From contig NZ_MSIT01000002.1 of assembly GCF_002094885.1 (NCBI RefSeq), positions 124,001 to 188,000 on the forward strand: 64,000 bases of DNA, written 5' to 3'. Positions 7,930-17,415 of the stretch are shown one piece after another. A model generated the notes under the pieces. That model saw nothing but the letters and a program-made list of their open reading frames with translations. It searched no databases and was not told the origin of the DNA. Numbering within the stretch: the first letter of the stretch is position 1; each line of letters opens with the position of its first letter. Made by a program: the position numbers and the translations under genes. Origin of the DNA: Salibaculum halophilum. GTDB lineage: Bacteria; Pseudomonadota; Alphaproteobacteria; Rhodobacterales; Rhodobacteraceae.

Positions 7930-9363
7930 GTGTCTGGTCAGAAGATGCTCAAGTTCGTAGATGTGGAACGGGACATGCCCGAGAAGCGTCCGCCCGACCT
8001 GCGGCGGACGGATTTCCACGAGATCTACGCCGAATACGCCGACGAGAAGGCCAAGGAACAGGCCGCGCGTTGCAGCCAGTGCGGCGTGCCCTACTGTCAG
8101 TCGCATTGCCCGCTGCACAACAACATCCCCGACTGGCTGCGCCTGACGGCCGAGAATCGCTTGCAGGAGGCCTATGAGCTGAGCCAGGCCACCAACACCT
8201 TCCCGGAGATCTGTGGCCGGATCTGTCCGCAGGACCGTCTTTGCGAGGGCAACTGCGTGATCGAGAAATCCGGCCATGGCACCGTCACCATCGGCCAAGT
8301 CGAGAAATACATCACCGATACCGCCTGGGAGGAAGGCTGGGTCAAGCCCATCGTGCCCTATGCGGAACGCAGCGAAAGCGTCGGCATCATCGGCGCCGGG
8401 CCCGCGGGGCTTGCCGCCGCCGACAAGCTGCGCCGCGAGGGCATCCAGGTGACGGTCTATGATCGCTACGACCGTGCGGGCGGGCTGATGACCTACGGTA
8501 TTCCCGGCTTCAAGCTGGAAAAGGACGTGGTCATGCGCCGCAACGACCAGCTGGAACAGGGCGGGGTCGAGTTCGTGCTCAACTGCGACGTGGGTGGCGA
8601 CCTGCCCTTCGAAGAGATCCGCGCCCGCCACGACGCGGTGCTGATCGCCACCGGTGTCTACAAGTCGCGCGAGCTTCAGGCCCCGGGATCGGGGGCTGAC
8701 GGCATCGTGCGGGCCATCGACTATCTGACCGCCTCCAACCGCAAGAGCTTCGGCGACACGGTCCCCGAGTTCGAGAGCGGCGAATTGAACGCCGAGGGCA
8801 AGAAGGTCGTCGTCATCGGCGGCGGCGACACCGCGATGGACTGCGTGCGCACGGCCACCCGGCAGGGGGCGGAAAGCGTCAAGTGCCTCTATCGCCGCGA
8901 CCGCGACAACATGCCCGGCTCGCAGCGCGAGGTGAACAACGCCGAGGAGGAAGGCGTGGAATTCGTCTGGCTGACCGCGCCCAAGGGCTTCGCGGGCGAC
9001 GCGGTCGAGGGGGTCATGGTCCAGCAGATGCGCCTCGGCGCCCCCGACGCCACGGGCCGCCAGATGCCCGAACTGATCGAGGGCAGCGACTACATCGAAG
9101 AGGCCGACCTCGTCATCAAGGCGCTGGGCTTCGAGCCGGAAGAGCTGCCGAAACTCTGGGGGGTCGAGGGCCTGGAGGTCACGCGCTGGGGCACCGTCAA
9201 GGCCGAGTTCACCACAGGCCGCACCAGCCTCGACGGTGTCTATGCCGCCGGCGACATCGTGCGCGGGGCGAGCCTCGTGGTCTGGGCGATCCGCGACGGG
9301 CGCGACGCCGCCGACGCGATCCTGGACCACGTGTCGCAAGGCGCCGCGGTCGCCGCGGAATAG
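7930..9363 (+). CDS. gltD: Glutamate synthase (NADPH) small subunit
   Basis: The beta subunit of GOGAT: takes electrons from NADPH through FAD to the large subunit. The N-terminal Fe-S region has RCSQCGVPYCQSHCPLHNNI and CGRICPQDRLCEGNC; the FAD-binding motif is GIIGAGPAGLAAADKLRREG and the NADPH site VVVIGGGDTAMDCVRTATRQ. I choose GTG 7930 (477 residues) because AGGAGGA sits 6 bp upstream; ATG 7945 is an alternative. An exported-protein gene lies between it and gltB. Confidence 0.96.
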   Translation: MSGQKMLKFVDVERDMPEKRPPDLRRTDFHEIYAEYADEKAKEQAARCSQCGVPYCQSHCPLHNNIPDWLRLTAENRLQEAYELSQATNTFPEICGRICPQDRLCEGNCVIEKSGHGTVTIGQVEKYITDTAWEEGWVKPIVPYAERSESVGIIGAGPAGLAAADKLRREGIQVTVYDRYDRAGGLMTYGIPGFKLEKDVVMRRNDQLEQGGVEFVLNCDVGGDLPFEEIRARHDAVLIATGVYKSRELQAPGSGADGIVRAIDYLTASNRKSFGDTVPEFESGELNAEGKKVVVIGGGDTAMDCVRTATRQGAESVKCLYRRDRDNMPGSQREVNNAEEEGVEFVWLTAPKGFAGDAVEGVMVQQMRLGAPDATGRQMPELIEGSDYIEEADLVIKALGFEPEELPKLWGVEGLEVTRWGTVKAEFTTGRTSLDGVYAAGDIVRGASLVVWAIRDGRDAADAILDHVSQGAAVAAE

Positions 9364-9425
9364 GATGCACCCCCGGGAGCCGAGGTGGCATTCCCGGCCG
9401 CCAAACCACCGCGCAGGAGGGCAGG

Positions 9426-10112
9426 ATGAAAACAGCCGGAGTGATGACCATCGCCGCCATGCTGGCGGCGGCCCCGGCCGTGGGCCAGACATTCGACCTG
9501 CCGCAGGGCTGCGAGGCCTTCGTGACCGTCCAGGGCAAGGACTGCACGGTCAGCCATATGTTCACCTGCGCGCAGGACCCCGAGGGGCACACCCGCCGCG
9601 CGGATCTGGACGAAGAGATGATAACCTATGTCGGGCGCGTTGATTCCGAGGCGCAGTGGATCGAGAGTTTCCACCTGTCCTCGGGCCACACCGAGCGGCT
9701 GGAAAGCAACCCCGCCGACCCGGCATCCTTGACCGAGCTTCTGGCCACGGATCGCGACACCTGGGATTTCGTCACGAAAAGCGCCGAGATCGGCCCAACC
9801 CGCTATACCGGCGAGGATCGCCTGACCGGGCAAAGCGTGGTGATCGACGGTGTCACGCTGCTGCGCACGGAATACGAGATCACCGCCCGCGACGCGGACG
9901 GCGCCGAGCTGTGGCGCGGGCAGGGGCGCGAATTCGTCCATCCCGACTGGCGCGTCTTTCTGTCGGGCGTCAGCGAATACACCACTGCCGACGACAGCTT
10001 CGAGACCGACGGGCGCCCCGTCGAATTCATCTTTCCCGGCGAGCCGGGCTTTCTCTCCGTCAATCCCAAATACGGCTGCGGCGTCGTGATGTCGTCGCTG
10101 CCCGCGGACTGA
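9426..10112 (+). CDS. Secreted protein of unknown function between gltD and gltB
   Basis: A 228-residue protein with a clear signal peptide (MKTAGVMTIAAMLAAAPAVG, cleavage near residue 20). The mature part is acidic and has four cysteines (CEAF, KDCTVS, FTCAQ, YGCGVV), so disulfides are likely; predicted beta-rich. A strong AGGAGG site precedes ATG 9426. I do not recognise the family. Its location between the two GOGAT subunits on the same strand, with 62 bp and 58 bp gaps, suggests co-transcription. A role in nitrogen assimilation would be inference only. Confidence 0.85.
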   Translation: MKTAGVMTIAAMLAAAPAVGQTFDLPQGCEAFVTVQGKDCTVSHMFTCAQDPEGHTRRADLDEEMITYVGRVDSEAQWIESFHLSSGHTERLESNPADPASLTELLATDRDTWDFVTKSAEIGPTRYTGEDRLTGQSVVIDGVTLLRTEYEITARDADGAELWRGQGREFVHPDWRVFLSGVSEYTTADDSFETDGRPVEFIFPGEPGFLSVNPKYGCGVVMSSLPAD

Positions 10113-10170
10113 CCGAAACCCCCGAGCGGCGCACCCCCGGGCGCGCGGCCGCGACACGAGGAGCGAGACC

Positions 10171-13100
10171 ATGACCAAGTTCGATGCAAGCTGGGCCGCA
10201 ACCGAGCAGGCCCGGCGCGACTGGGTGGCCGAGAACGGCCTCTACCGGCCCGAGGACGAGCGCGCCAACTGCGGCGTGGGCCTTGTCGTGTCGGTTGACG
10301 GCAAGCCGTCGCGGCAGGTCGTGCAGAACGGCATCGACGCGCTCAAGGCGGTCTGGCATCGCGGCGCGGTGGATGCCGACGGCAAGACCGGCGACGGCGC
10401 GGGCATCCACGTCCAGATCCCGGTGTCCTTCTTCTACGACCAGGTCGAGCGCACGGGCCATACCCCGCGCCGCGATGAACTGCTGGCCGTGGGGCAGGTG
10501 TTCCTGCCGCGCACGGACTTCGGCGCGCAGGAGACCTGCCGGACCATCGTGGAATCCGAAGTGCTGCGCATGGGCTATTCGATCTATGGCTGGCGGCATG
10601 TTCCGGTGGTCGTCGACTGCCTGGGCGAAAAGGCCAACGCGACCCGCCCCGAGATCGAGCAGATCCTGATTTCCAACGCCAAGGGCGTGGACGAGGAGAC
10701 CTTCGAGCGCGAACTTTACGTCATCCGCCGCCGGATCGAAAAGGCCGCCGCGGCCGCGGGCGTCAAGGAGCTCTATCTTGCCTCGCTGTCCTGCCGCAGC
10801 ATCATCTACAAGGGCATGATGCTGGCCGAGCAGGTGGCCGAGTTCTATCCCGACCTGCTGGACGAGCGTTTCGAGAGCGCCTTTGCCATCTATCACCAGC
10901 GCTATTCGACCAACACCTTCCCGCAGTGGTGGTTGGCCCAGCCGTTCCGGATGCTGGCCCACAACGGCGAGATCAACACCCTCAAGGGCAACCTGAACTG
11001 GCTGCGCAGCCACGAGATCCGCATGGCCAGCGCGGCCTTCGGCGACATGGCCGAGGACATCAAGCCCATCGTGCCGGGCGGATCGTCGGATTCGGCGGCG
11101 CTGGACGCGGTCTTCGAGGTGCTGGTGCGGTCGGGCCGCTCGGCCCCCATGGCCAAGACGCTGATGATCCCCGAAAGCTGGTCCAAGCAGGCCACGGAAC
11201 TGCCGCAGGCCTGGCGCGACATGTATTCGTACTGCAACAGCGTGATGGAACCCTGGGACGGCCCCGCCGCCCTGGCCATGACCGACGGGCGCTGGGTCTG
11301 CGCCGGGCTCGACCGCAACGGGCTGCGCCCCATGCGCTATGTCGTCACCGGCGACGGGCTGGTGATCGCGGGCTCCGAGGTGGGCATGGTGCCCACGGAC
11401 GAGGCGAAGGTGGTCGAGAAGGGCGCGCTCGGGCCGGGCCAGATGCTGGCCATCGACATGGCCGGCGGCACGCTGTTCCACGATGCCGAAATCAAGGACA
11501 AGCTGGCCCGCGCCCTGCCCTTCGGTGACTGGGTGGGCAAGATCAACAACCTGGACGAAAAGCTCTCCGGGGTCTCAGAGGCCCCGCTGCACTCCGGGGC
11601 CGAGCTGCGCAAGCGCCAGATCGCCGCGGGCTACAGCATCGAGGAGCTTGAAAGCATCCTGGTGCCCATGGCCGAGGACGGCAAGGAAGCCGTTGCCTCG
11701 ATGGGGGACGACACGCCCAGCGCGGTGCTGTCGGAAAAGTATCGCCCGCTGAGCCACTTCTTCCGGCAGAACTTCAGCCAGGTCACGAACCCGCCGATCG
11801 ACAGCCTGCGCGAATTCCGGGTGATGAGCCTCAAGACCCGGTTCGGCAATCTCAAGAACGTGCTCGACGAGGACAGCGGCCAGACCGAGATCCTGGTGCT
11901 GGACAGCCCCTTCGTGGGAAATGCCCAGTGGGAGGCGCTGGTGGCGTCCTTCAACGCCCCGGCGGTCGAGATCGACTGCACTTTCCCGGCCGGCGCCGGT
12001 GGCTCGGCCCTGCGCGACGCGCTGTCGCGCATCCGCGAAGAGGCCGAGGACGCGGTGCGCTCGGGCGCGGGGCATCTGGTGCTGACCGATCAGCATCAGG
12101 ATCCCGACAAGGTGCCCATGCCGATGATCCTGGCCACCAGCGCCGTCCACAGCTGGCTGACGCGCAAAGGGCTGCGGACCTTCACCTCGATCAACGTGCG
12201 CTCGGCCGAATGTATCGACCCACATTACTTCGCGGTGCTCGTCAGCAGCGGCGCCACGGTCGTCAACGCTTACCTTGCCGAGGATTCGCTGGCCGACCGG
12301 ATCGAGCGCGGCCTGCTGGACACGACCCTGACCGAGGCCGTGGCGCGCTATCGCAAGGCGATCGACCAGGGACTTCTCAAGATCATGGCCAAGATGGGGA
12401 TTTCCGTCATCTCGTCCTATCGTGGCGGGCTGAACTTCGAGGCGGTGGGCCTGTCGCGGGCCATGGTGGCCGAGTATTTCCCCGGCATGCACAGCCGCAT
12501 CTCGGGCATCGGGCTGGGCGGCCTGCAAAAGCAGGTTGAAAAGGTTCATGCGCTGGGCTGGCGCGGCAGCACCGACATCCTGCCCATCGGGGGCTTCTAC
12601 AAAGCACGCCGCTCGGGCGAGAAGCACGCCTGGGAAGCCACCTCTATGCACTTGATGCAGCAGGCCTGCGACCGCGGCTCCTTCGAGCTGTGGAAGCAGT
12701 ATGCGACGGCCATGCGGTCGAAGGCCCCGATTCACCTGCGCGACCTGTTGGCGATCAAGCCGATCGGGAACCCCGTTCCCATCGAGGAGGTCGAGAGTAT
12801 CACAAGCATCCGCAAACGCTTCGTCACGCCGGGGATGTCGCTGGGCGCGTTGTCGCCCGAGGCGCACAAGACGCTCAACGTCGCCATGAACCGCATCGGG
12901 GCCAAGTCCGACAGCGGCGAGGGCGGCGAGGACCCGGCGCATTTCGTGCCCGAACCCAACGGTGACAACCCGTCGGCCAAGATCAAGCAGGTCGCGTCCG
13001 GGCGCTTCGGCGTGACGGCGGAATACCTCAACCAGTGCGAGGAACTGGAGATCAAGGTCGCCCAGGGCGCCAAGCCCGGCGAAGGCGGCCAGCTGCCCGG

Positions 13101-14709
13101 CATGAAGGTAACCGACCTGATCGCGCGGCTGAGGCACTCGACCAAGGGTGTGACGCTGATCTCGCCGCCGCCGCACCACGACATCTACTCGATCGAGGAC
13201 CTGGCGCAGCTGATCTACGACCTCAAGCAGATCAACCCGCGCTGCAAGGTGACGGTCAAGCTGGTCGCCTCCAGCGGGGTCGGCACCATCGCCGCAGGGG
13301 TGGCCAAGGCCAAGGCCGACGTGATCCTGATCTCGGGGCACAACGGCGGCACCGGCGCCAGCCCGGCGACCAGCATCAAGTACGCCGGCCTGCCCTGGGA
13401 AATGGGCCTGACCGAGACGCACCAGGTGCTGTCGATGAACAATCTGCGCAGCCGCGTGACCCTGCGCACCGATGGCGGGCTGCGTACGGGCCGCGATATC
13501 GTCATGGCCGCCATGATGGGCGCCGAGGAATTCGGCATCGGCACCGCCGGCCTGATCGCGATGGGCTGCATCATGGTTCGCCAGTGCCAGTCGAACACCT
13601 GCCCGGTGGGCGTCTGCACCCAGGACGAGCGCCTGCGCGAGAAGTTCACCGGCAACGCCGACAAGGTGGTCAACCTGATCACCTTCTACGCCTCCGAGGT
13701 GCGCGAGATCCTGGCCGAGATCGGCGCGCGCAGCCTCGACGAGGTGATCGGGCGCGCGGACCTTCTGGCGCAGGTCAGCCGCGGTTCGGCACATCTGGAC
13801 GACCTGGACCTCAACCCGCTGCTGATCACCGTCGACGGGGCCAAGGAAATCGTCCACGACCGTGAAAAGCCGCGCAACGAGGTTTCGGACACGCTGGATG
13901 CGCAGATCGTCAAGGATGCCGCGCGCTTCCTTCAGGACGGCGAGAAGATGCAGCTGGAATACGCGGTGCAGAACACGCTGCGGACCATCGGCACCCGCAT
14001 CTCGAGCCATATCGTGCGCAACTTCGGCATGAACAACGATCTTCAGCCCGACCACCTGACGGTCAAGCTCAAGGGCAGCGCGGGCCAGTCGCTGGGCGCG
14101 TTTGCCGCGCCGGGGCTCAAGCTCGAGGTTTCGGGCGATGCCAATGACTACGTCGGCAAGGGTCTGTCGGGCGGCACCGTGGTGGTGCGCCCGCCGCAGG
14201 TCAGCCCGCTTGTGGCCAGCGAGAACACGATCATCGGCAATACCGTGCTTTACGGGGCGACGGGGGGCTACCTCTTTGCCGCCGGGCGCGCCGGGGAACG
14301 GTTCGCGGTGCGCAACTCGGGTGCGCATGTCGTCATCGAGGGCTGCGGGTCGAACGGCTGCGAATACATGACCGGCGGGGTCGCCGTGATTCTCGGTGAG
14401 ATCGGGGCGAACTTCGGCGCGGGCATGACCGGCGGCATGGCCTATCTGCACGATCCCGACGGCACGGCACGCAACCTGATGAACATGGAAACGCTGGTGA
14501 CCTGCCCGGTCACGGTGGATCACTGGGAGGCCGAACTGAAGGGCCTGATCGAACGCCACGCCGCCGAAACCGGCAGCCGCAAGGCCGCCGACCTGCTGCA
14601 GCACTGGGACGTCGAGAAGCCGAACTTCGTGCAGGTCTGTCCCAAGGAGATGCTGCCGCATCTGTCGGCGCCGCTGGGCCAGGAGGACAGCGCCGTTCCG
14701 GCCGAGTGA
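10171..14709 (+). CDS. gltB: Glutamate synthase (NADPH) large subunit
   Basis: The 1512-residue alpha subunit of GOGAT, which makes two glutamates from glutamine and 2-oxoglutarate. The N-terminal glutaminase nucleophile is Cys34 in NCGVGL, implying removal of a 33-residue propeptide. The central and FMN domains follow (PGMSLGALSPEAHKTLNVAMNRIG; GEGGEDPAHF; ISGHNGGTGASP), the 3Fe-4S cysteines are in CIMVRQCQSNTCPVGVC, and a C-terminal GXGXG beta-helix (FGAGMTGGMAY) ends it. GAGGAG precedes the ATG. Confidence 0.98.
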   Translation: MTKFDASWAATEQARRDWVAENGLYRPEDERANCGVGLVVSVDGKPSRQVVQNGIDALKAVWHRGAVDADGKTGDGAGIHVQIPVSFFYDQVERTGHTPRRDELLAVGQVFLPRTDFGAQETCRTIVESEVLRMGYSIYGWRHVPVVVDCLGEKANATRPEIEQILISNAKGVDEETFERELYVIRRRIEKAAAAAGVKELYLASLSCRSIIYKGMMLAEQVAEFYPDLLDERFESAFAIYHQRYSTNTFPQWWLAQPFRMLAHNGEINTLKGNLNWLRSHEIRMASAAFGDMAEDIKPIVPGGSSDSAALDAVFEVLVRSGRSAPMAKTLMIPESWSKQATELPQAWRDMYSYCNSVMEPWDGPAALAMTDGRWVCAGLDRNGLRPMRYVVTGDGLVIAGSEVGMVPTDEAKVVEKGALGPGQMLAIDMAGGTLFHDAEIKDKLARALPFGDWVGKINNLDEKLSGVSEAPLHSGAELRKRQIAAGYSIEELESILVPMAEDGKEAVASMGDDTPSAVLSEKYRPLSHFFRQNFSQVTNPPIDSLREFRVMSLKTRFGNLKNVLDEDSGQTEILVLDSPFVGNAQWEALVASFNAPAVEIDCTFPAGAGGSALRDALSRIREEAEDAVRSGAGHLVLTDQHQDPDKVPMPMILATSAVHSWLTRKGLRTFTSINVRSAECIDPHYFAVLVSSGATVVNAYLAEDSLADRIERGLLDTTLTEAVARYRKAIDQGLLKIMAKMGISVISSYRGGLNFEAVGLSRAMVAEYFPGMHSRISGIGLGGLQKQVEKVHALGWRGSTDILPIGGFYKARRSGEKHAWEATSMHLMQQACDRGSFELWKQYATAMRSKAPIHLRDLLAIKPIGNPVPIEEVESITSIRKRFVTPGMSLGALSPEAHKTLNVAMNRIGAKSDSGEGGEDPAHFVPEPNGDNPSAKIKQVASGRFGVTAEYLNQCEELEIKVAQGAKPGEGGQLPGMKVTDLIARLRHSTKGVTLISPPPHHDIYSIEDLAQLIYDLKQINPRCKVTVKLVASSGVGTIAAGVAKAKADVILISGHNGGTGASPATSIKYAGLPWEMGLTETHQVLSMNNLRSRVTLRTDGGLRTGRDIVMAAMMGAEEFGIGTAGLIAMGCIMVRQCQSNTCPVGVCTQDERLREKFTGNADKVVNLITFYASEVREILAEIGARSLDEVIGRADLLAQVSRGSAHLDDLDLNPLLITVDGAKEIVHDREKPRNEVSDTLDAQIVKDAARFLQDGEKMQLEYAVQNTLRTIGTRISSHIVRNFGMNNDLQPDHLTVKLKGSAGQSLGAFAAPGLKLEVSGDANDYVGKGLSGGTVVVRPPQVSPLVASENTIIGNTVLYGATGGYLFAAGRAGERFAVRNSGAHVVIEGCGSNGCEYMTGGVAVILGEIGANFGAGMTGGMAYLHDPDGTARNLMNMETLVTCPVTVDHWEAELKGLIERHAAETGSRKAADLLQHWDVEKPNFVQVCPKEMLPHLSAPLGQEDSAVPAE

Positions 14710-14727
14710 GCGGGCCACGGCCTTCGC

Positions 14728-14750
14728 GCCCGGCCCTCGCGGGGCCGGGC
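14728..14750 (+). terminator. GC-rich hairpin after gltB
   Basis: A 9-bp perfect stem GCCCGGCCC / GGGCCGGGC with a 5-nt loop, 18 bp past the gltB stop. No uridine run follows, so it may be a weak or Rho-assisted terminator or simply a 3' end-stabilising hairpin. Confidence 0.45.
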
Positions 14751-14792
14751 AAGCGGGGCGATGCGTGCGCTTGACCGGCCGGGCCGAACGGT

Positions 14793-15548
14793 GTGAATGG
14801 GCGCATGGCTAGGAAGCGCGCGGAAAAGGGGAACGCTGCTCCGGGCGTTCCGCACGACGGCGGGCCGTGGCTGACGCGCCTCCGCGCGGCAGTGCGGCGC
14901 TGGCTTCGGAGGGGGGCGTTTGCCGTGGTCAGCGCGATCCTTCTCCTTGTTGCGCTTTTCTCGGCGGTCAATCCGCCGACCACACCGTACATGTGGTCGG
15001 AAAGCCGCCGCCTTGGCGGGGTGGCGCAGGAGTGGGTCGACATGGCCGATGTCGCGCCGGTCATGGCCCGCGCGGCCGTGGCGGCCGAGGACGCGAATTT
15101 CTGCCTGCACTGGGGGCTGGACATCTCGGCGATCCGGGCGGCCATGGCCGACGGGGGCCGGCGCGGGGCCTCGACGATCAGCCAGCAGACGGTCAAGAAC
15201 GTCTATCTCTGGCAGGGGCGCAGCTGGACGCGCAAATCCATCGAGGCGCTGGTCACGCCGCTGGTCGAGGCGATCTGGTCCAAGCGGCGCATCCTCGAGG
15301 TTTACCTCAACGTGGCCGAGTTCGACGACGGTGTCTTCGGCGTCGAGGCGGCAGCGGCGCAGTATTTCGGGGTCGGCGCAGCGGAGCTGACGCCGGTCCA
15401 GGCCGCGCGCCTTGCCGCGATACTGCCCGACCCCAAGGGCCGGTCGGCGGCGCGCCCTTCGGAGTTCGTGCGCCGCCGGGCGACGAGCATCCTGGACGGG
15501 GCGGCGACGATCCGCAGGGATGGCCGGGCCGACTGTTTCGAGCGCTGA
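14793..15548 (+). CDS. mtgA: Monofunctional peptidoglycan transglycosylase MtgA
   Basis: A GT51 glycosyltransferase that polymerises lipid II. A single N-terminal membrane anchor (about 42-62) precedes the catalytic domain with AAVAAEDANFCLHWGLD (catalytic Glu), STISQQTVKNVYLW and RRILEVYLNVAEF. There is no transpeptidase domain, so it is the monofunctional type. The open frame starts at GTG 14793 (251 residues); ATG 14805 is an equally possible start. Confidence 0.94.
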   Translation: MNGRMARKRAEKGNAAPGVPHDGGPWLTRLRAAVRRWLRRGAFAVVSAILLLVALFSAVNPPTTPYMWSESRRLGGVAQEWVDMADVAPVMARAAVAAEDANFCLHWGLDISAIRAAMADGGRRGASTISQQTVKNVYLWQGRSWTRKSIEALVTPLVEAIWSKRRILEVYLNVAEFDDGVFGVEAAAAQYFGVGAAELTPVQAARLAAILPDPKGRSAARPSEFVRRRATSILDGAATIRRDGRADCFER

Positions 15549-15612
15549 CCCGGGATTGAACCCGCCCCGCGCATCGGGCATGGAAGGAGGACCCCTGACC
15601 GAGACCGCCGCG

Positions 15613-16278
15613 ATGAACCGTCTTTTCCATTATCCACTTTCGCCGTTCAGCCGGAAGGTGCGCCTGAGCCTGGCCGAAAAGAAGATCGAGGTGGAACTGG
15701 TCGAGGAACGCTACTGGGAAAAGGACCCGGATTTCCTGCGCCGCAACCCGGCGGGCAAGGTGCCGGTGCTGAAGATGGGCAACCGCACCATGGCCGACAG
15801 CACGGCGATCTGCGAATACCTGGAAGAGACGCATCCCGACCCGGCGCTTTTTCCCGCCACGCCCGAGGCGCGCTACGAGGTGCGCCGCCTGGTGGCCTGG
15901 TTCGACGACAAGTTCAACGACGAGGTCACGACCAAGCTGATGGGCGAGCGGATGTTCCGCAAGGTCATGGGCACGGGCTATCCCGACAGCACCAACGTCA
16001 AGGCCGGGGCGAAGGCGATCAAGTATCACATCGACTACATGGCCTGGCTGCTGGACCAGCGCCGCTGGCTGGCCGGCGACCAGATGAGCCTGGCCGATTT
16101 CGCCGCCGCCGCGCATCTGAGCTGTCTGGACTACATCTCGGACGTGGACTGGCACCGCGCGCAGGTGGTCAAGGACTGGTATGCCAAGATCAAGTCGCGC
16201 CCGGCTTTCCGGTCGATCCTGGCCGACCAGGTGCCGGGCTTTCCGCAGCCGGATCATTATGCCGATCTGGATTTCTGA
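15613..16278 (+). CDS. Glutathione S-transferase family protein
   Basis: A 221-residue GST. The thioredoxin-fold N-terminal domain begins MNRLFHYPLSPFSRKVRLSL, with the active-site Ser in SPFSRK and the glutathione-binding ADSTAICEYLEE. The C-terminal helical domain contains WLAGDQMSLADFAAAAHLSC. I take ATG 15613; the open frame extends upstream into mtgA without signal. GGAGG lies 22 bp ahead, so a non-ATG start closer to it (around 15595) is possible. The substrate is unknown. Confidence 0.85.
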   Translation: MNRLFHYPLSPFSRKVRLSLAEKKIEVELVEERYWEKDPDFLRRNPAGKVPVLKMGNRTMADSTAICEYLEETHPDPALFPATPEARYEVRRLVAWFDDKFNDEVTTKLMGERMFRKVMGTGYPDSTNVKAGAKAIKYHIDYMAWLLDQRRWLAGDQMSLADFAAAAHLSCLDYISDVDWHRAQVVKDWYAKIKSRPAFRSILADQVPGFPQPDHYADLDF

Positions 16279-16302
16279 TCCCGTCTCGCCGCCTTCGGCG
16301 TC

Positions 16303-16369
16303 GACCCGGGCGAGGGGCGCTGCCCCTCGCGCTCCCCGGGATATTTCGGGCCAGAAGATGCAGGGGGCG
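16303..16369. repeat. Intergenic hairpin and degenerate copy of the Rhodobacter-type spacer repeat
   Basis: A perfect 9-bp stem GCGAGGGGC / GCCCCTCGC with a 3-nt loop (16310-16330) is followed by GATATTTCGGGCCAGAAGATG (16340-16360), which resembles the second half of the repeats at 23492 and 27591 (ATTTGCCAAGATGAAGG). It fills the gap between the GST gene and queG. Confidence 0.45.
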
Positions 16370-16371
16370 GT

Positions 16372-17415
16372 GTGTCGGATCTGAAGGCGCGGCTCGTGGA
16401 CAAGGCCCTGGCCGAGGGCTTCGCCAGTGTGGGCGTGTGCCGCCCGGATGCCGTTCCCGAGATCGCCGAAAGGCTGAAGCGTTTCGTTGCCGAGGGCCGG
16501 CACGGGCAGATGGGCTGGATGGCCGAGCGCATGGGCTGGCGGGGGGACCCGTCGGCGTTGTGGCCCTCGGCGCGATCGGTGGTGATGCTGGCCGAGCCCT
16601 ATACCCCCGACCACGATCCGCTGGCGGTGCTGGAGCAGCGCGACCGGGCGGCGGTCTCCGTCTATGCCCAGAACCGTGACTACCACGACATCGTCAAGAA
16701 GCGGCTCAAGCGGGTCGGGCGCTGGCTGGTTGCGCAGGAAGACTGCGAGATCAAGGTTTTCGTGGATACGGCCCCGGTGATGGAAAAACCGCTTGCGCAG
16801 GCGGCGGGCCTGGGCTGGCAGGGCAAGCATACCAACCTGCTGAGCCGTGACCTGGGCAACTGGTTCTTTCTGGGCGCGCTCTTCACCACGGCCGATCTCG
16901 AGCCGGATGCGCCGGGGCGGGAAAACTGCGGCTCCTGCACCGCCTGCCTGGACATCTGCCCGACCGACGCCTTTCCCGCGCCGTTCCAACTGGATGCGCG
17001 GCGCTGCATTTCCTACCTGACGATCGAGCACGCCGGCCCGGTGGACGCCGAATTGCGCCCGCTGATGGGCAACCGCATCTATGGCTGCGACGATTGCCTG
17101 GCGATCTGCCCCTGGAACAAGTTCGCCCAGACGGCCACCGAGATGCGCTATGCCGGGCGCGCGGACCTGCATGCGCCGCGGCTGGGCGAGCTGGCGCGAT
17201 TGGACGACGCGGAATTCCGTGCCATGTTCTCGGGTAGCCCCGTCAAGCGGATCGGCCGGAACCGGTTCGTGCGCAATGTCGCCTACGCGATCGGCAATTC
17301 GGGCGATCCGGCGTTGGTGCCGGTGGCGCAGGGGCTGTGCGATGACGCCGATGCGACGGTCGCGGATGCGGCGCGCTGGGCGGTCGGGCGATTGAGGGAC
17401 GGGAGGACCGAATGA
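16372..17415 (+). CDS. queG: Epoxyqueuosine reductase QueG
   Basis: A 347-residue cobalamin and two [4Fe-4S] enzyme that performs the last step of queuosine synthesis in tRNA. Both ferredoxin-like cysteine sets are present: [16 protein letters not shown] and [14 protein letters not shown], plus the QueG region [20 protein letters not shown]. The C-terminal part resembles a HEAT-like repeat. Start is GTG 16372 with AGGGGG just upstream. The stop overlaps the following gene by 4 bp (ATGA), indicating coupling. Confidence 0.95.
   Translation: MSDLKARLVDKALAEGFASVGVCRPDAVPEIAERLKRFVAEGRHGQMGWMAERMGWRGDPSALWPSARSVVMLAEPYTPDHDPLAVLEQRDRAAVSVYAQNRDYHDIVKKRLKRVGRWLVAQEDCEIKVFVDTAPVMEKPLAQAAGLGWQGKHTNLLSRDLGNWFFLGALFTTADLEPDAPGRENCGSCTACLDICPTDAFPAPFQLDARRCISYLTIEHAGPVDAELRPLMGNRIYGCDDCLAICPWNKFAQTATEMRYAGRADLHAPRLGELARLDDAEFRAMFSGSPVKRIGRNRFVRNVAYAIGNSGDPALVPVAQGLCDDADATVADAARWAVGRLRDGRTE

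Noticed and set aside
11575-14718. A 1047-residue open frame on the minus strand opposite gltB
   Set aside because: It is the antisense shadow of gltB; its composition (His, Arg, Gly, Leu-rich) is typical of antisense frames in GC-rich genes and gltB is certain.
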